64,000 bases of DNA from contig CP136062.1 of assembly GCA_032622095.1 (NCBI GenBank), positions 140,200,351-140,264,350 of the forward strand, given 5' to 3'. Shown piece by piece: positions 40,466-52,400 of this stretch. This DNA comes from Siphonodentalium dalli (lineage: Eukaryota > Mollusca > Scaphopoda > Gadilida > Siphonodentaliidae). How positions within the stretch are numbered: the stretch's first letter is position 1; every line of letters begins with the position of its first letter. The notes below the pieces were generated by a model. The model ran no database searches. It saw only the letters and a list, made by a program, of their open reading frames with translations, and was not told where the DNA came from. The position numbers were made by a program, and so were the translations under genes.

Positions 40466-43400
40466 GTAACTTATCTAAAAACCTGACTTGATGTGCATAC
40501 AATATTGAGCAGGACCACATTGTTTACGTTTATTTCAACTGTCATTGTCAAACTGGATTGAATTGTCACGTCCAAATGGAGCTAAACAATTTCATTTAAG
40601 ATATATATGTGGATCAATATGTAGCATAAGTAGGGATTGGATAAATCAATTTGTGGTACAAATGATCTGAATTCAGAACTTATATTTATTTGTTTTACAT
40701 ATCAACAGTACACTTCCACAAATTTCTGCTTCCTGCTCCAACCCAAGTTTCAGTTCATTGAAACTTCCTGGTCTATTATTAACAAACTATTCTAAGAAAC
40801 AGTGTACTACCTAACGACTGAATTACCTTTGCTTACAAGGAGTGAACCCAAATCGAAGAGTTCCTTTAAAAACATGGCCACACAGTTGTTGACCATTATA
40901 TATAAGTAGTAGCCCTAGAGTAAGAATAATAGGAAAGTTGGGAAACAACATGTTAAATTTTTTTTTTTAAACCCACCCACCTCCCCTGTTGCGCTCGAAA
41001 TCTCATCAAAACGAATACGCTTCGGACATGAATAACTACGTATGCAACACTATCGAATATCGATAATCACACTTACCATACATTTCTTGAGAGGTATATC
41101 CAGAAAAACAACTTTTATCAGGTGAACATAATCAAAATCACGATAAAAGTTGGCTCGACACAACATCATTAGCACGGAAATGTTAGGATCGATAACTCTT
41201 TGAAAAGTCGGGTTGGCGATTACCGCAATACGATAGGGGAACACCGAGTGCGTAACGTAACTATCACAAGTATAACGTACTCTGATAACTTATGACACTT
41301 AGGCCTAACAAAAAAATACGTTTGTTTCCGCTAACGAGCTGAAAAAAATTAGGGTAGGTAGGTAGGCTTAACTTTTTTTTTTTGGTTAACTTTTTTTTTT
41401 TTCAGTATCTTTAAAAATAACTGTATAATACTTGTCAATAACCCAAACTATGCACTTCTAAGTCCCAATCATGTTAACCCAGATGACAGAGAAACTATAA
41501 ACTCCAATTCAATCTTACATAATTATGCTTTAATATTTACATATATACTACTAGTAGTCTATATACTAATATAGTCTTTGATAATCCTAATATTTCCCAT
41601 ATGGTCTGGCGACAACTGGAGTCAGTCCAGCACCACTGCACTGTTCACATATTGGAGTGACCGTCTTGTACCAATCTCTTAATGATGGCTTCAGAACACC
41701 ACCTTCTCCTCCACATTCAGTGAAGGATCTAGGTATTTTTTTAGGACACCTGTTTTTGGGCAATGATATGCCAAAGGCATAACCTGAAGGCCTGAGCGGA
41801 GGAAGGTTTGGGAGGGGTGACCCCCCCTCCCTGCTGATGGTGGGGGTTCTCACCCTGGAAAATTTGTGAAAATCCATTGCATTTAGAGCTAATCTAGGGC
41901 AGAGTCAGTATTTTGAATTTTACTGAGAGGTCAATTTGATCAAGTTTCTCAAACATAACTTTGGAAATTTTTTATACCCCTTTAAAAAAAAGGGGGGGGG
42001 GGTATACTGTTTTGCACCTGTCCGTCCGTGCGTCCATCCATACGTCCGTCCGATGTCTGTTCATGAGATAACTTGAACAGTAGTACTCGGATCTCAATGA
42101 AATTAGGTATGGATGTTCACTACTATGAGGACATTAAATAGAGGGTTCCATCGTTTTGTTCGGATTTTCCATTCTAGAGTGTTTCATCTTTGTTTATCTG
42201 GAAATGTTGGCATTTTGGTCTGTCTGGGGTCTGTTCATGTCGTAACTTCAACAGTTGTGCTGGGATCTCAATGAAAATTGCTATGGATGTACACTACTAT
42301 GAGAACATTAAAAAGAGGGTTCCATCGTTTTGTTCAAATTTTCCATTCTAGACTTATACATCTTTGTTTATCTGGAAATATTGGCTTTTTGGTCCGTCTG
42401 GTGTCTGTTCATGTCGTAACTTCAACAGTTGTGCTGGGATCTCAATGAAATTTGGTACGGATGTTCACTACTATGAGGACATTCAATAGAGGGTTCCATT
42501 GTTCTGTTCCGCTTTTCCATTCTAGAGTTATTCATCTTTGTTTTTTCTGGAAATGTTGGCTGTTTGGTCCATCCGACGTCTGTTCTGAGGTCATAACTTG
42601 AACAGTAATGCTCAGATCTCAATGAAATTTTGTAAGGATGTTCACCACTATGAGGACATTTAATGGCACATTCAACTGTTTTGTTTTGGTTTTTTGTTTT
42701 ATAGTTATTCATCTTTGTTTACATGAAAATACTGATTTTTTGGCTCCATCTGTCTGAGTATAGCAATCATAAGTTATAGATATGCCCACATCAGGCGGTA
42801 TGCGCTAAGAGGGTATGCACTGGACGACAGTCGATCTCTTGTTTTTAGCTCACCTGAGACAAAGTCTCCGGTGGAGCTATAGTCATCACTCCTCGTCCGT
42901 CGTCTGTCTGGCCGTCTGTCCGTCTGTCCGTCCGTCAACTTTTTAAAAAACATCTTCTCTTAAACCATCATACCGAATTGGTTCATATTTGGTGTGTATG
43001 TTCCCTAGGTGACTCTCATTCAGATTTGTTCAAATGAGGTCACTGGGTCAAATAGTTGCGAAACAAGGGCCATAACTCTATTCCTCCATAGTAATTCTTA
43101 CAACAACTTCTTGTCCATAACCATTGGGCCAATTTAGCTAATATTTGGTATGGAGAGTCCTTGGGTGACTGGTGTTCAGATTTGTTCAAATGAGGTCACC
43201 CGGTCAATTAGTTGAGAAACCAGGGCCATAACTCATAGTGATTCTTACAATGACTTCTTCTAAAAAAATATTTGGCCGATTTAGCTTATATTTGGTACAG
43301 AGATACCTTGGGTGACTGGGGTTCAGATTTGTTCAAATGGGGTCACTGGGTCAAATAGGGGCAGAGCCAGGGACATAACTTTAAAAACAAAAAATTAAAT

Positions 43401-46400
43401 TTTTGCATTTTGACCTTTAATTTTTGTTTAGGACACATCACAGCCTCATATTTCTTACCTAGATTTTTCTTAGCATGTTCTTCATCTGTATGGATTTTGG
43501 TATTGTTTATTTAACCCCTTCCACTCTTGTTTTGATATAGAATTCATCCAAGACAGGATTACTCAAACATTTTTCATCTGATCAACACCAAATTTGGTAT
43601 ATGAATTTTTGACACTTATATACAGATCAAGTTAAAATATGGGTTTGATCCGATATATTTTAACAGAGTTATGGCCCTTTATAATTCACACCCCTTTGCT
43701 ATGCACTATTAATTTTTAAGAGGACACTCTAGCCTGTATTATTGAAAAAGCCAATTTATCATAGTGTGGTCACCCGATCCTCTTGCTGAATACTGCTTGC
43801 TTCAGACCAGTTTATCATCTGTCATTACAAGACATGACATTAGCTAAACAACTACCAGAGTCTACAAGGAATAGTCCATTGTTCATTTCTCCAAGCCTGG
43901 ACATAGTGTGTCTGACATTTGCAGAATGAAGTCCCCAGATGGTGAATTTAGTGTTGCTACCCCATACAACAGGCTAGCATCACCAAATACACCTCAATTA
44001 CCTTATTCTGCTTAGGCCTCATCTTCTGGGACAATATTTTTTAAAACTTTTTTTATAATTTGAAAAAAAGTGACACCATTATATATAACATCTGCAGAGT
44101 TATGAAACTTTACTCTTTAATGAAATTATGGAAACATTCCACCCTCCCCCACCCACCCCTTCCCATATGGCCCAGGCCCAACCCTGCCATCAACCAACAT
44201 CCCTTCCAAGCCATATCACCTCTCAATTTAATACCTCTTCTCACCACAGAGGCATATATATCTGTAAAGGTACAGGTCATTAATTATATAAACTGGCCAG
44301 ATGACATGTATTATTCTAATCTAAACATATCTGTAGCAATTTAATGACTGACATTCAATGATACTGTGAATGGCTTTGATTTCTTCAAGTCTGGAAATAG
44401 TGTGTCTGACATTTACATAGTGAGGTCCCCAGATGGTGAATTTAGTGTTGCTATTCCATACAGCATGCTAGCATCACCAAATACACCTGCCAGGGACCTA
44501 ATTCTGCTTAGTCCTCATCTTCTTGGAAGTATCCTAAGTATCAAATTGACAGTTTGATTTAGTCACTTTTTCCACCTGTTCAGTTTCAATGTCCCCCTAA
44601 TTTGCAGAAGATAAAATGCATAATTGAGGTGCTCAATGGGTGTGTATCACCAACTTCAACTGTAGGACTTCAATCTGTTCCTTGGTTTTATTGGCCATTG
44701 AGGCCTAATCAGATTGAGGATGAATTTGGTGATGCTAGCCTGCCTTACAGAATATTGTCATTAAATCCACATTTTTGGGACCTAATTCTGCAAATGTCAG
44801 ACATACTAAATTCAGGTTTGGCCATTTCATATTATTGTTTTAATCACCACTTATCCAGATGAAATCATACGACTAATATTCAAAGAAAAATGGGGGGGGG
44901 GTATATATTGGATTAAATTTGTCTTCTATCTGGCATTTGCAGAATGAGGTCCCCAGAGGGTGAATTTTGTTATGCTACCCTGCACAGCAGTCTAGCATCA
45001 CCAAATACACTAGCCAGGGTCCTCATTCTGCTTAGGCCTCATCTTCTGGGAAGTATATAGGCACTTAAATTGACATTTTTACTTACTTTAGCCCTTCTGT
45101 TTAGTTTCTATATACCCTAATTTGTGAATATAAATTAAATGCATAATTGAGGTGCCCAATGGGTGCACATCACCAACTTTAACTGGAGAACTTCAATCTA
45201 ATGCTATGTCTCCCATAGCAGTTGAGGCATACACAGAATGAGGTCCCCAGAGGGTGAATTTGGTGATGCTAGCCCGCAGTGCAGGATTGTGTCATTAAAT
45301 TCACCCTTTGGGGACCTCATTCTGCAAATGTCAGACACTATGTTCACGCTTGTCTGTTCGAATATTATGTTCTTAACCACCAGTATCCAGTTGAACTCAT
45401 TATACCCTGATTTTGCAAAGAAAACTTTGGGGGTATATTGGATTGAATTTGTCAGTCTCTATGTCAGACTGTTCTCCCATCCATCCATCTGTCATTATGT
45501 CTCTATCCGTCCATCAATTGTTTTCTTCTCCAGATACATATTAAAGACCAAATGGGTTTATATATTTAGGTGTGGATGTTCTCCAGGTGACTCACATTCA
45601 GATTTGTTCAAATGAGTTCATCAGGTCAAATATGTGAGAAGTCAGGGCCATAACTCTTTCCTTCCATAGTAATTCTTAAAACAATTTCTTCTCAAGAACC
45701 ATCTGGACTATTTAGATTATGTTTGGTATGGATGGTCCTTCGGTGACTGGGTTTAGATTTTTTCAGATTTGGGGTCATTTTAGGAAAATCAGTTCAGTTC
45801 AACTCTTAAAATCTAATGTCTGAAATTACCAAATGAATGGATCTCATAGATGGGGATTCACGTTTGTTCAAATAGGGGCGGAGATAAGAGATTTAATTAT
45901 CAAACAGCCACCCTACCTGTGCTCCGGCGGAGCTATAGTCATCACTCCTCGTCCGTCTATCGTCTGTCCGTCCATCCGTCCGACAACAATTATTTGAACA
46001 TCTTCTCCTCTGGAACCATTAGACCAAATGGGTTCATATTTGGTGTGGATGTTCCCTAGGTGATTCTCATTCAGATTTGTTCAAATGCGGTCACTGGGTC
46101 AAATAGTTGCGAAGCCAGGGCCATAACTCTTTCCCACCATAGTAATTCTTTTAAACATCTTCAGAACAATAAGACCGAATGGTTTCATATTTGGTGTGAA
46201 TGTTCCCTAGGTGACTCACATTCAGATTTGTTCAAATGAGTTTACTTGAAATAGTTGCGAAGCCAGGGCCATAACTCTTTCCCTCCATAGTATTCTTAAA
46301 GTGACTTCTTCTCAAATACCATCAGGCTATATGGGTTCATATTTGGTATGAAGGATCCTTGGGTGACTGGGGTTCAGATTTGTTCAAATCAGGTCACTGG

Positions 46401-49400
46401 GTCAAATGTGGGCGGGGCCAGGGCCGTATCGCCAAATTTATGCTTCAAACATTTTAAACATGTCATCTTCAGCTTCTTTTATTTTATTTTTATGAAAATG
46501 AATAATAAATGGGGTGATAAATATGTATAAAATGACAAATAGAATCAAATTAGCCATTTTCCCGTGAGACTTAGGACAGGTAAGCCAGGTACAAAAATTG
46601 GTGAAATATGAGTACGAACGTCAAAGTGTTCCCCTATCGTATTGCGGTAATCGCCAACCCGACTTTTCGAAAGAGTTATCGATCCTAACATTTCCGTGCT
46701 AATGATGTTGTGTCGAGCCAAATTTTATCGTGATTTTGATTATGTTCACCTGATAAAAGTAGTTTTTCTGGATATACCTCTCAATAAATGTATGGTAAGT
46801 GTGATTATCGATATTCGATAGTTTTGCATATGTAGTTATTCATGTCCGAAGCGTATTCGTTTTGATGAGATTTCGAGTGCAACAGGGGAGGTGGGTGGGT
46901 TTTAAATTTTTTTTTTAACATGTTGTTTCCCAACTTTCCTATTATTCTTACTCTAGGGCTACTACTTATATATAATGGCCAACAACTGTGCATGGCCACT
47001 GGAACCCACCCAGGAAGGTAATGCAAGTTAATAATAGTAGCCGAGAGGTAGCATACTGATCTCTCGTGCTAGCGGGCCAGGGATAGAAACCTGGTCAGGG
47101 TATTCTGACAAAATCAGAACTCGGTCAGTTACCAAGTTTGTCAGGCTGAAAAGTCTCATTCAAGATCATTGGATAAAGTTCCGAATGCAATGCCGACTCC
47201 CCCCCCCCCCCCCCCCCCCATTAGAAATTTTTTCCAGGTATGTTGTCGTGGGTGCTGTTTGCCAGCCCTCATAATTGGCTATGGCAATCAGCAATACCGA
47301 AGCAATTTGCTGAAGCAAACTTGTCCACAGCAAAGAGTTGCCGCAGCATATTGCCGAAGCTAAACAATCTGAATTAAGAGGGCTGAGTGCGTATGCTGTT
47401 CGATTGGGCATGGACATTAATGCTGACCCGTGTATGCGCCTTGGTATGTGCACGTTAAAGAACGCTATTGGAGTCAACACATGGTTATAAAGTTACATGA
47501 CTGTGGTAGCTAACTGGACCTCTGCATAATTTTCATTAAATTGAAGGCGTTGATGTATATGTACATGTTATCACTGCAGTGAATTGATCTGGGCAAAGTA
47601 TCACATTGAGTTGAAGAGGTCAGATCGCTGGAATAAACAAGTAGCCATAGGCGTCGAGTTGATCCAGTGATCTGACCTCTTTGATTTGACGTAATACGAA
47701 GCTGGGATCAATTCACTGAATTTATTATTATATATGATATGCTTTTTATTTAAAAAGCACAATTTGTGTCATGAATTATGAAATGAAACCCCATGTACAT
47801 TTAGCCACTAGTAACAAGAATAAACAAGGAACTATTTTTGTATAATAAATAGTCCGGCTTTTTACGGACATGCGCAATATGCAAGATACATGTAGAGAAG
47901 GGTGGTATGTCATCGGATCAAACAATAGTGGTATTGGTGGGAGAAAAACGATAGTCATACAATAAAATAAATGCAGGGTTTCCACTATATACTACAGTAG
48001 TAGCCTTTTATAGGGGCAGTGGGTCCCTTTTAGGCCATTAGGGTCATTTTCCCCTCATCATAATTTCCTGTTTGACCGTATTCTCCTATAGTGATGAGCT
48101 GATTATCAAAAAGAGCCTTGCGCTGATTGCCGATTATTCGAGATCACAATCGATGCCGATTCTGATTATTGTAATAATTATGTCAGAATATGTTATATGT
48201 GTTATATAATACTTTGATTTGGAAGTACCAACAGCATTAATATACCAGTATACATAAGTATATGTTTGGGTAAGTATAATGGTAGGTATGGGTGGACTTG
48301 TGAACAAATACAGGCACTGTAGTGAGGGGCCTGTCGGCAGCCATTATTATGCCCCCGACTTGAAGTCGGCGGGTATATAGTCGACTTCTCCGTCTGTACG
48401 TACGTCCGTCCGTACAAACATTTTGCATTATTGTTCAGCAACCGCTGGGCAGATTTAGCTGATATTTGGTATGGTGATAGAGCAGCATGGGGGAACAGCT
48501 ACATGCATAGCGCGGGTTTCGTCCACCCATCTTCACCAGAGTTATGGTCCTTTTTAGCTCAACTTACTTTTGTAAGTTTGAGCTGTTGCCATGGTTTGGC
48601 GTCCGTGTGTTCGTGTGTCCGTGTGTCCGTCAACAATTTCCTTTGGCGCGGGCTACAGGTCGTACCTTTGGTCTGATCTTTATGAAATTATTCATGAATG
48701 TTGACATTGACATGTAGATGGGAACGAGTCATTTTGGGGTCATTCGGCCAAAAAACATGGCCGCTGGCAGCCATCTTGGATTTCAAGATTCAATCCATTG
48801 GCGCGGGCTACAGGTCGTACTGTTCGTCTGATCATCATGAAATTTGTCATTGATGTTAATAATGACATGTAGATGGGAACGAGTGATTTTGGAGACGTTC
48901 GGCCAAAAAACATGGCCGCCAGCAGCCATCTTGGATTTTACTCTTTGCATGACTAAATCCTTTGGCGCGGGCTACAGGTCGTTGCGTTGGTCGGAAGTTT
49001 ATGAAATTTGTCATGGATGTTAACACTGACATGTAGATGGGAACGAGTGATTTTGGAGTCGTTCGGCCAAAAAACATGGCCGCCATCAGCCATCTTGGAT
49101 TTTACTCTTTGCATGACTAAATCCTTTGGCGCGGGCTACAGGTTGTACCTTTGGTCTAATCTTTATGAAATTTGTCATGAATGTTGACATTGACATGTAG
49201 ATGGGAACGAATCATTGTGGGGTCATTCGGCCAAAAAACATGGCTGCTGGTGGCCATCTTAGATTTCAAAATTCAATCCATTGGCGCGGGCTACAGGTCG
49301 TACTGTTCGTCTGATCATCATGAAATTTGTCATGGATGTTAATATTGACATGTAGATGGGAATGAGTCATTTTGGGGTCGTTCGGCCAAAAAACATGGCC

Positions 49401-52400
49401 GCCAGCAGCCATCTTCTATTTTACTCTTTGCATGACTAAATCCTTTGGCGCGGGCTACAGGTCATAGCTTTGATCGAAAGATCATGAAATTTGTCATGGA
49501 TGTTAACAATGACATGTAGATGGGAACGAGTCATTTTGGGGTCGTTCGGCTGAAAAACATGGCCGCCAGCAGCCATCTTGGATTTTACTCTTTGCATGAC
49601 TAAATCCTTTGGCGCGGGCTACAGGTCGTACCTTGGTCTAATCTTTATGAAATTTGTCATGAATGTTGACATGTAGATGGGAGTGAGTCATTTTGGGGTC
49701 ATTCGGCCAAAAAACATGGCCGCTGGCAGCCATCTTGGATTTCAAGTTTCAATCCATTGGCGCGGGCTACAGGTCGTACTGTTTGTCTGATCATCATGAA
49801 ATTTTTCATGGATGTTAATAATGATATGTAGATGGGAACGAGTGATTTTGGGGTCGTTCGGCCAAAAAACATTGCCGCCAGCAGCCATCTTGGATTTTAC
49901 TCTTTGCATGACTAAATCCTTTTGCGCGGGCTACAGGTTATACCTTGGTCTAATCTTTATGAAATTTGTCATGAATGTTGGCATTGACATGTAGATGGGA
50001 ATGAGTCATTTTGGGGTCATTCGGCCAAAAAACATGGGCGCTGGCAGCCATCTTGGATTTCAAGATTCAATCCATTGGCGCGGGCTACAGGTCGTACTGT
50101 TTGTCTGATCATCATGAAATTTGTCATGGATGTTAATAATGACATGTAGATGGGAACGAGTGATTTTGGGGTCGTTAGGCCAAAAAACATGGCCGCCAGC
50201 AGCTATCTTGGATTTTACTCTTTGCATGACTAAATCCTTTGGTGTGGTCTACAGGTCGTAGCTTTGGTCAGATGGTCATTAAATTTGTCATGGATGATAA
50301 CAATGACATGTAGATGGGAACGAGTCGTTTTGGGGTCATTCTGTCCAAAAACATGGCCGCCAGCAGCCATCTTGGATTTTACTCTTTGCATGACTAAATC
50401 CTTTCGCGCGCGCCATTTTGGATTTCAAAATTCAATCCATTGGCGCGGTCTACAGGTCGTACTGTTCGTCTGATCATCATGAAGTTTGTAGGTCGTAGCT
50501 TTGGTCAGATCTTCATAAAATTTGTCATGGATGTTAACAATGACACGTAGATGGGAACGAGTCCTTTTGGGGTCAATTGGCCAAAAAACATGGCCGCCAG
50601 CAGCCATCTTGTATTTTACTCTTTGCATCACTAAATCCTTTGGCGCAGGTTAGACATTTCAATTAGCACCTTTCCTATTCCTCCATTTACTGTCAACCAT
50701 TAAATTATTCCCCTACCTAAGTTGAGCTACAGTGTCATTGACACTTTAATTTTACTTATAAAATTCAATTTTGTCCGTCTGTACAAACATTTTGCATTAT
50801 TGTTCAGCAACCGCTGGGCAGATTTAGCTGATATTGGTATGGTGATAGAGCATCTTGGGGGAACAGCTACATGCATAGCGCGGGTTTCGTCCACCCATTT
50901 TTACCAGAGTTATGGCCCTTTTTTTACTTAGAAAATTCAATTTGCTTTTTTTTTGGTTTCCAGATGATAGCGTGAGCTTTGGTGGTACGATTGCAAATCC
51001 CGTATTTTTGTGGATCAGTTATATGAAAATACATGTCAAGTGCGAATTTGGGTATGATCTGATGATTTTTGCCAGAGTAATGGCCCTTTTTTCAACTTAG
51101 AAAATTTGAATTTTGTCCATCCGTACAAACATTTTGCATTATTGTTCAGCAACCGCTGGGCAGATTTAGCTGATATCTGGTATGGTGATAGAGCAGCATG
51201 GGGGAACAGCTACATGCATAGCGCGGGTTTCGTCCACCCATTTTCACCAGAGTTCTGGCCCTTTTTTTATTTAGAAAATTAAATTTTTCTCTTGTTTTTT
51301 GGGGTTTCCAGATGATAGCGTGAGCTTTGGTGGTACGATTGCAAATCCCGTATTTTTGTGGATCAGTTATATGAAAATACATGTCAAGTGCGAATTTGGG
51401 TATGATCTGATGATTTTTGCTAGAGTTATGGTCCTTTTTTCAACTTAGAAAATTTGAATTTTCCCTTGTTTTTGGGTTTCCGGATCGCTTGTTTTGTGGT
51501 TTTTAGTCAACATTTCTGTAGGAACTTCTTTTGGAATGGTCATATAGACCTCCTCGGATATCCGCAGTTTCGTCCATGCTTAATCCAAATTGCTACGGTC
51601 GGGGGCAAATGCCAAGCGACAGCGTACCTCTTGTTATATTTCTCTTGATTCTTCCATCTGGAGCTACCTTTCTTAGATGCCTTATAATATGTAAAGTAAA
51701 CAGACATGGTCTTGGTGGTTGTTGATGTATTATATCGATGTAAAAGATCAATTACAGATAGTAAATAAATTTCTTTTTAATATCTGACTATTAATGCTAG
51801 TACAGTTTTTATTCCTGCGTCCTGACAACTAATGCACATGTTATATTATGCTCAATTTAATAGAACAAATATTGCAGTCAACTGAGTAATTAAGTGTCAC
51901 GTGACATGTACTTTCGGTTTCTACCTGTGTTACGCTGTCGCTGTATATTCTATAGATAGCTTTGTTGTACTGCTGCTGCGTATGTATACATTTTGATAGT
52001 CTGACATACATAAATCAAAATGTCTACATGTTGACGAACTATAAAGTCACTATAGATCGGCATACATGAGATATCCTTTGTGTACATCACCATGCTAATG
52101 AAATAAATCTACAGAAATGACTGTTCTCATATGCCAAAATAATTTATCAATTATCAAGTTAGGCCAAAAAAAAAAAATTTATTTGTTTCCTATTACGGTG
52201 CCAAAAAAATCCAGGTAGGTAGGTAGGGAATTTTTTTTTTTTGGTAATATTTTTTTATTTTTTCCCCGAACAGTTAAGAAGTACATTAATGCTTACTCTT
52301 TATACTTGTGTTAAGGCTGTCCATGTATATTGCAAGTAAACAGTTAATGTAGCACAATAATATGATAAGTATTGTCAATGTGAACAAACAAATGCCACCC

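Noticed and set aside
41050..41244. 64-codon minus-strand frame with a donor-like end, considered as MMS19 or UBTD upstream exon
   Set aside because: No similarity to either protein; the inverted copy at 46.7 kb has a frameshift; MMS19 exon 1 was found elsewhere with correct phase.
47041..47110. Possible third SINE or tRNA-like sequence (GTAGCCGAGAGGTAGCATAC)
   Set aside because: A-box-like words but no convincing B box and no second copy in the window.
48644..50650. CRISPR-like array (regular repeats with spacers)
   Set aside because: Units are 155-165 bp with no unique spacers, in a eukaryotic intron, and bounded by TIRs; it is a minisatellite.
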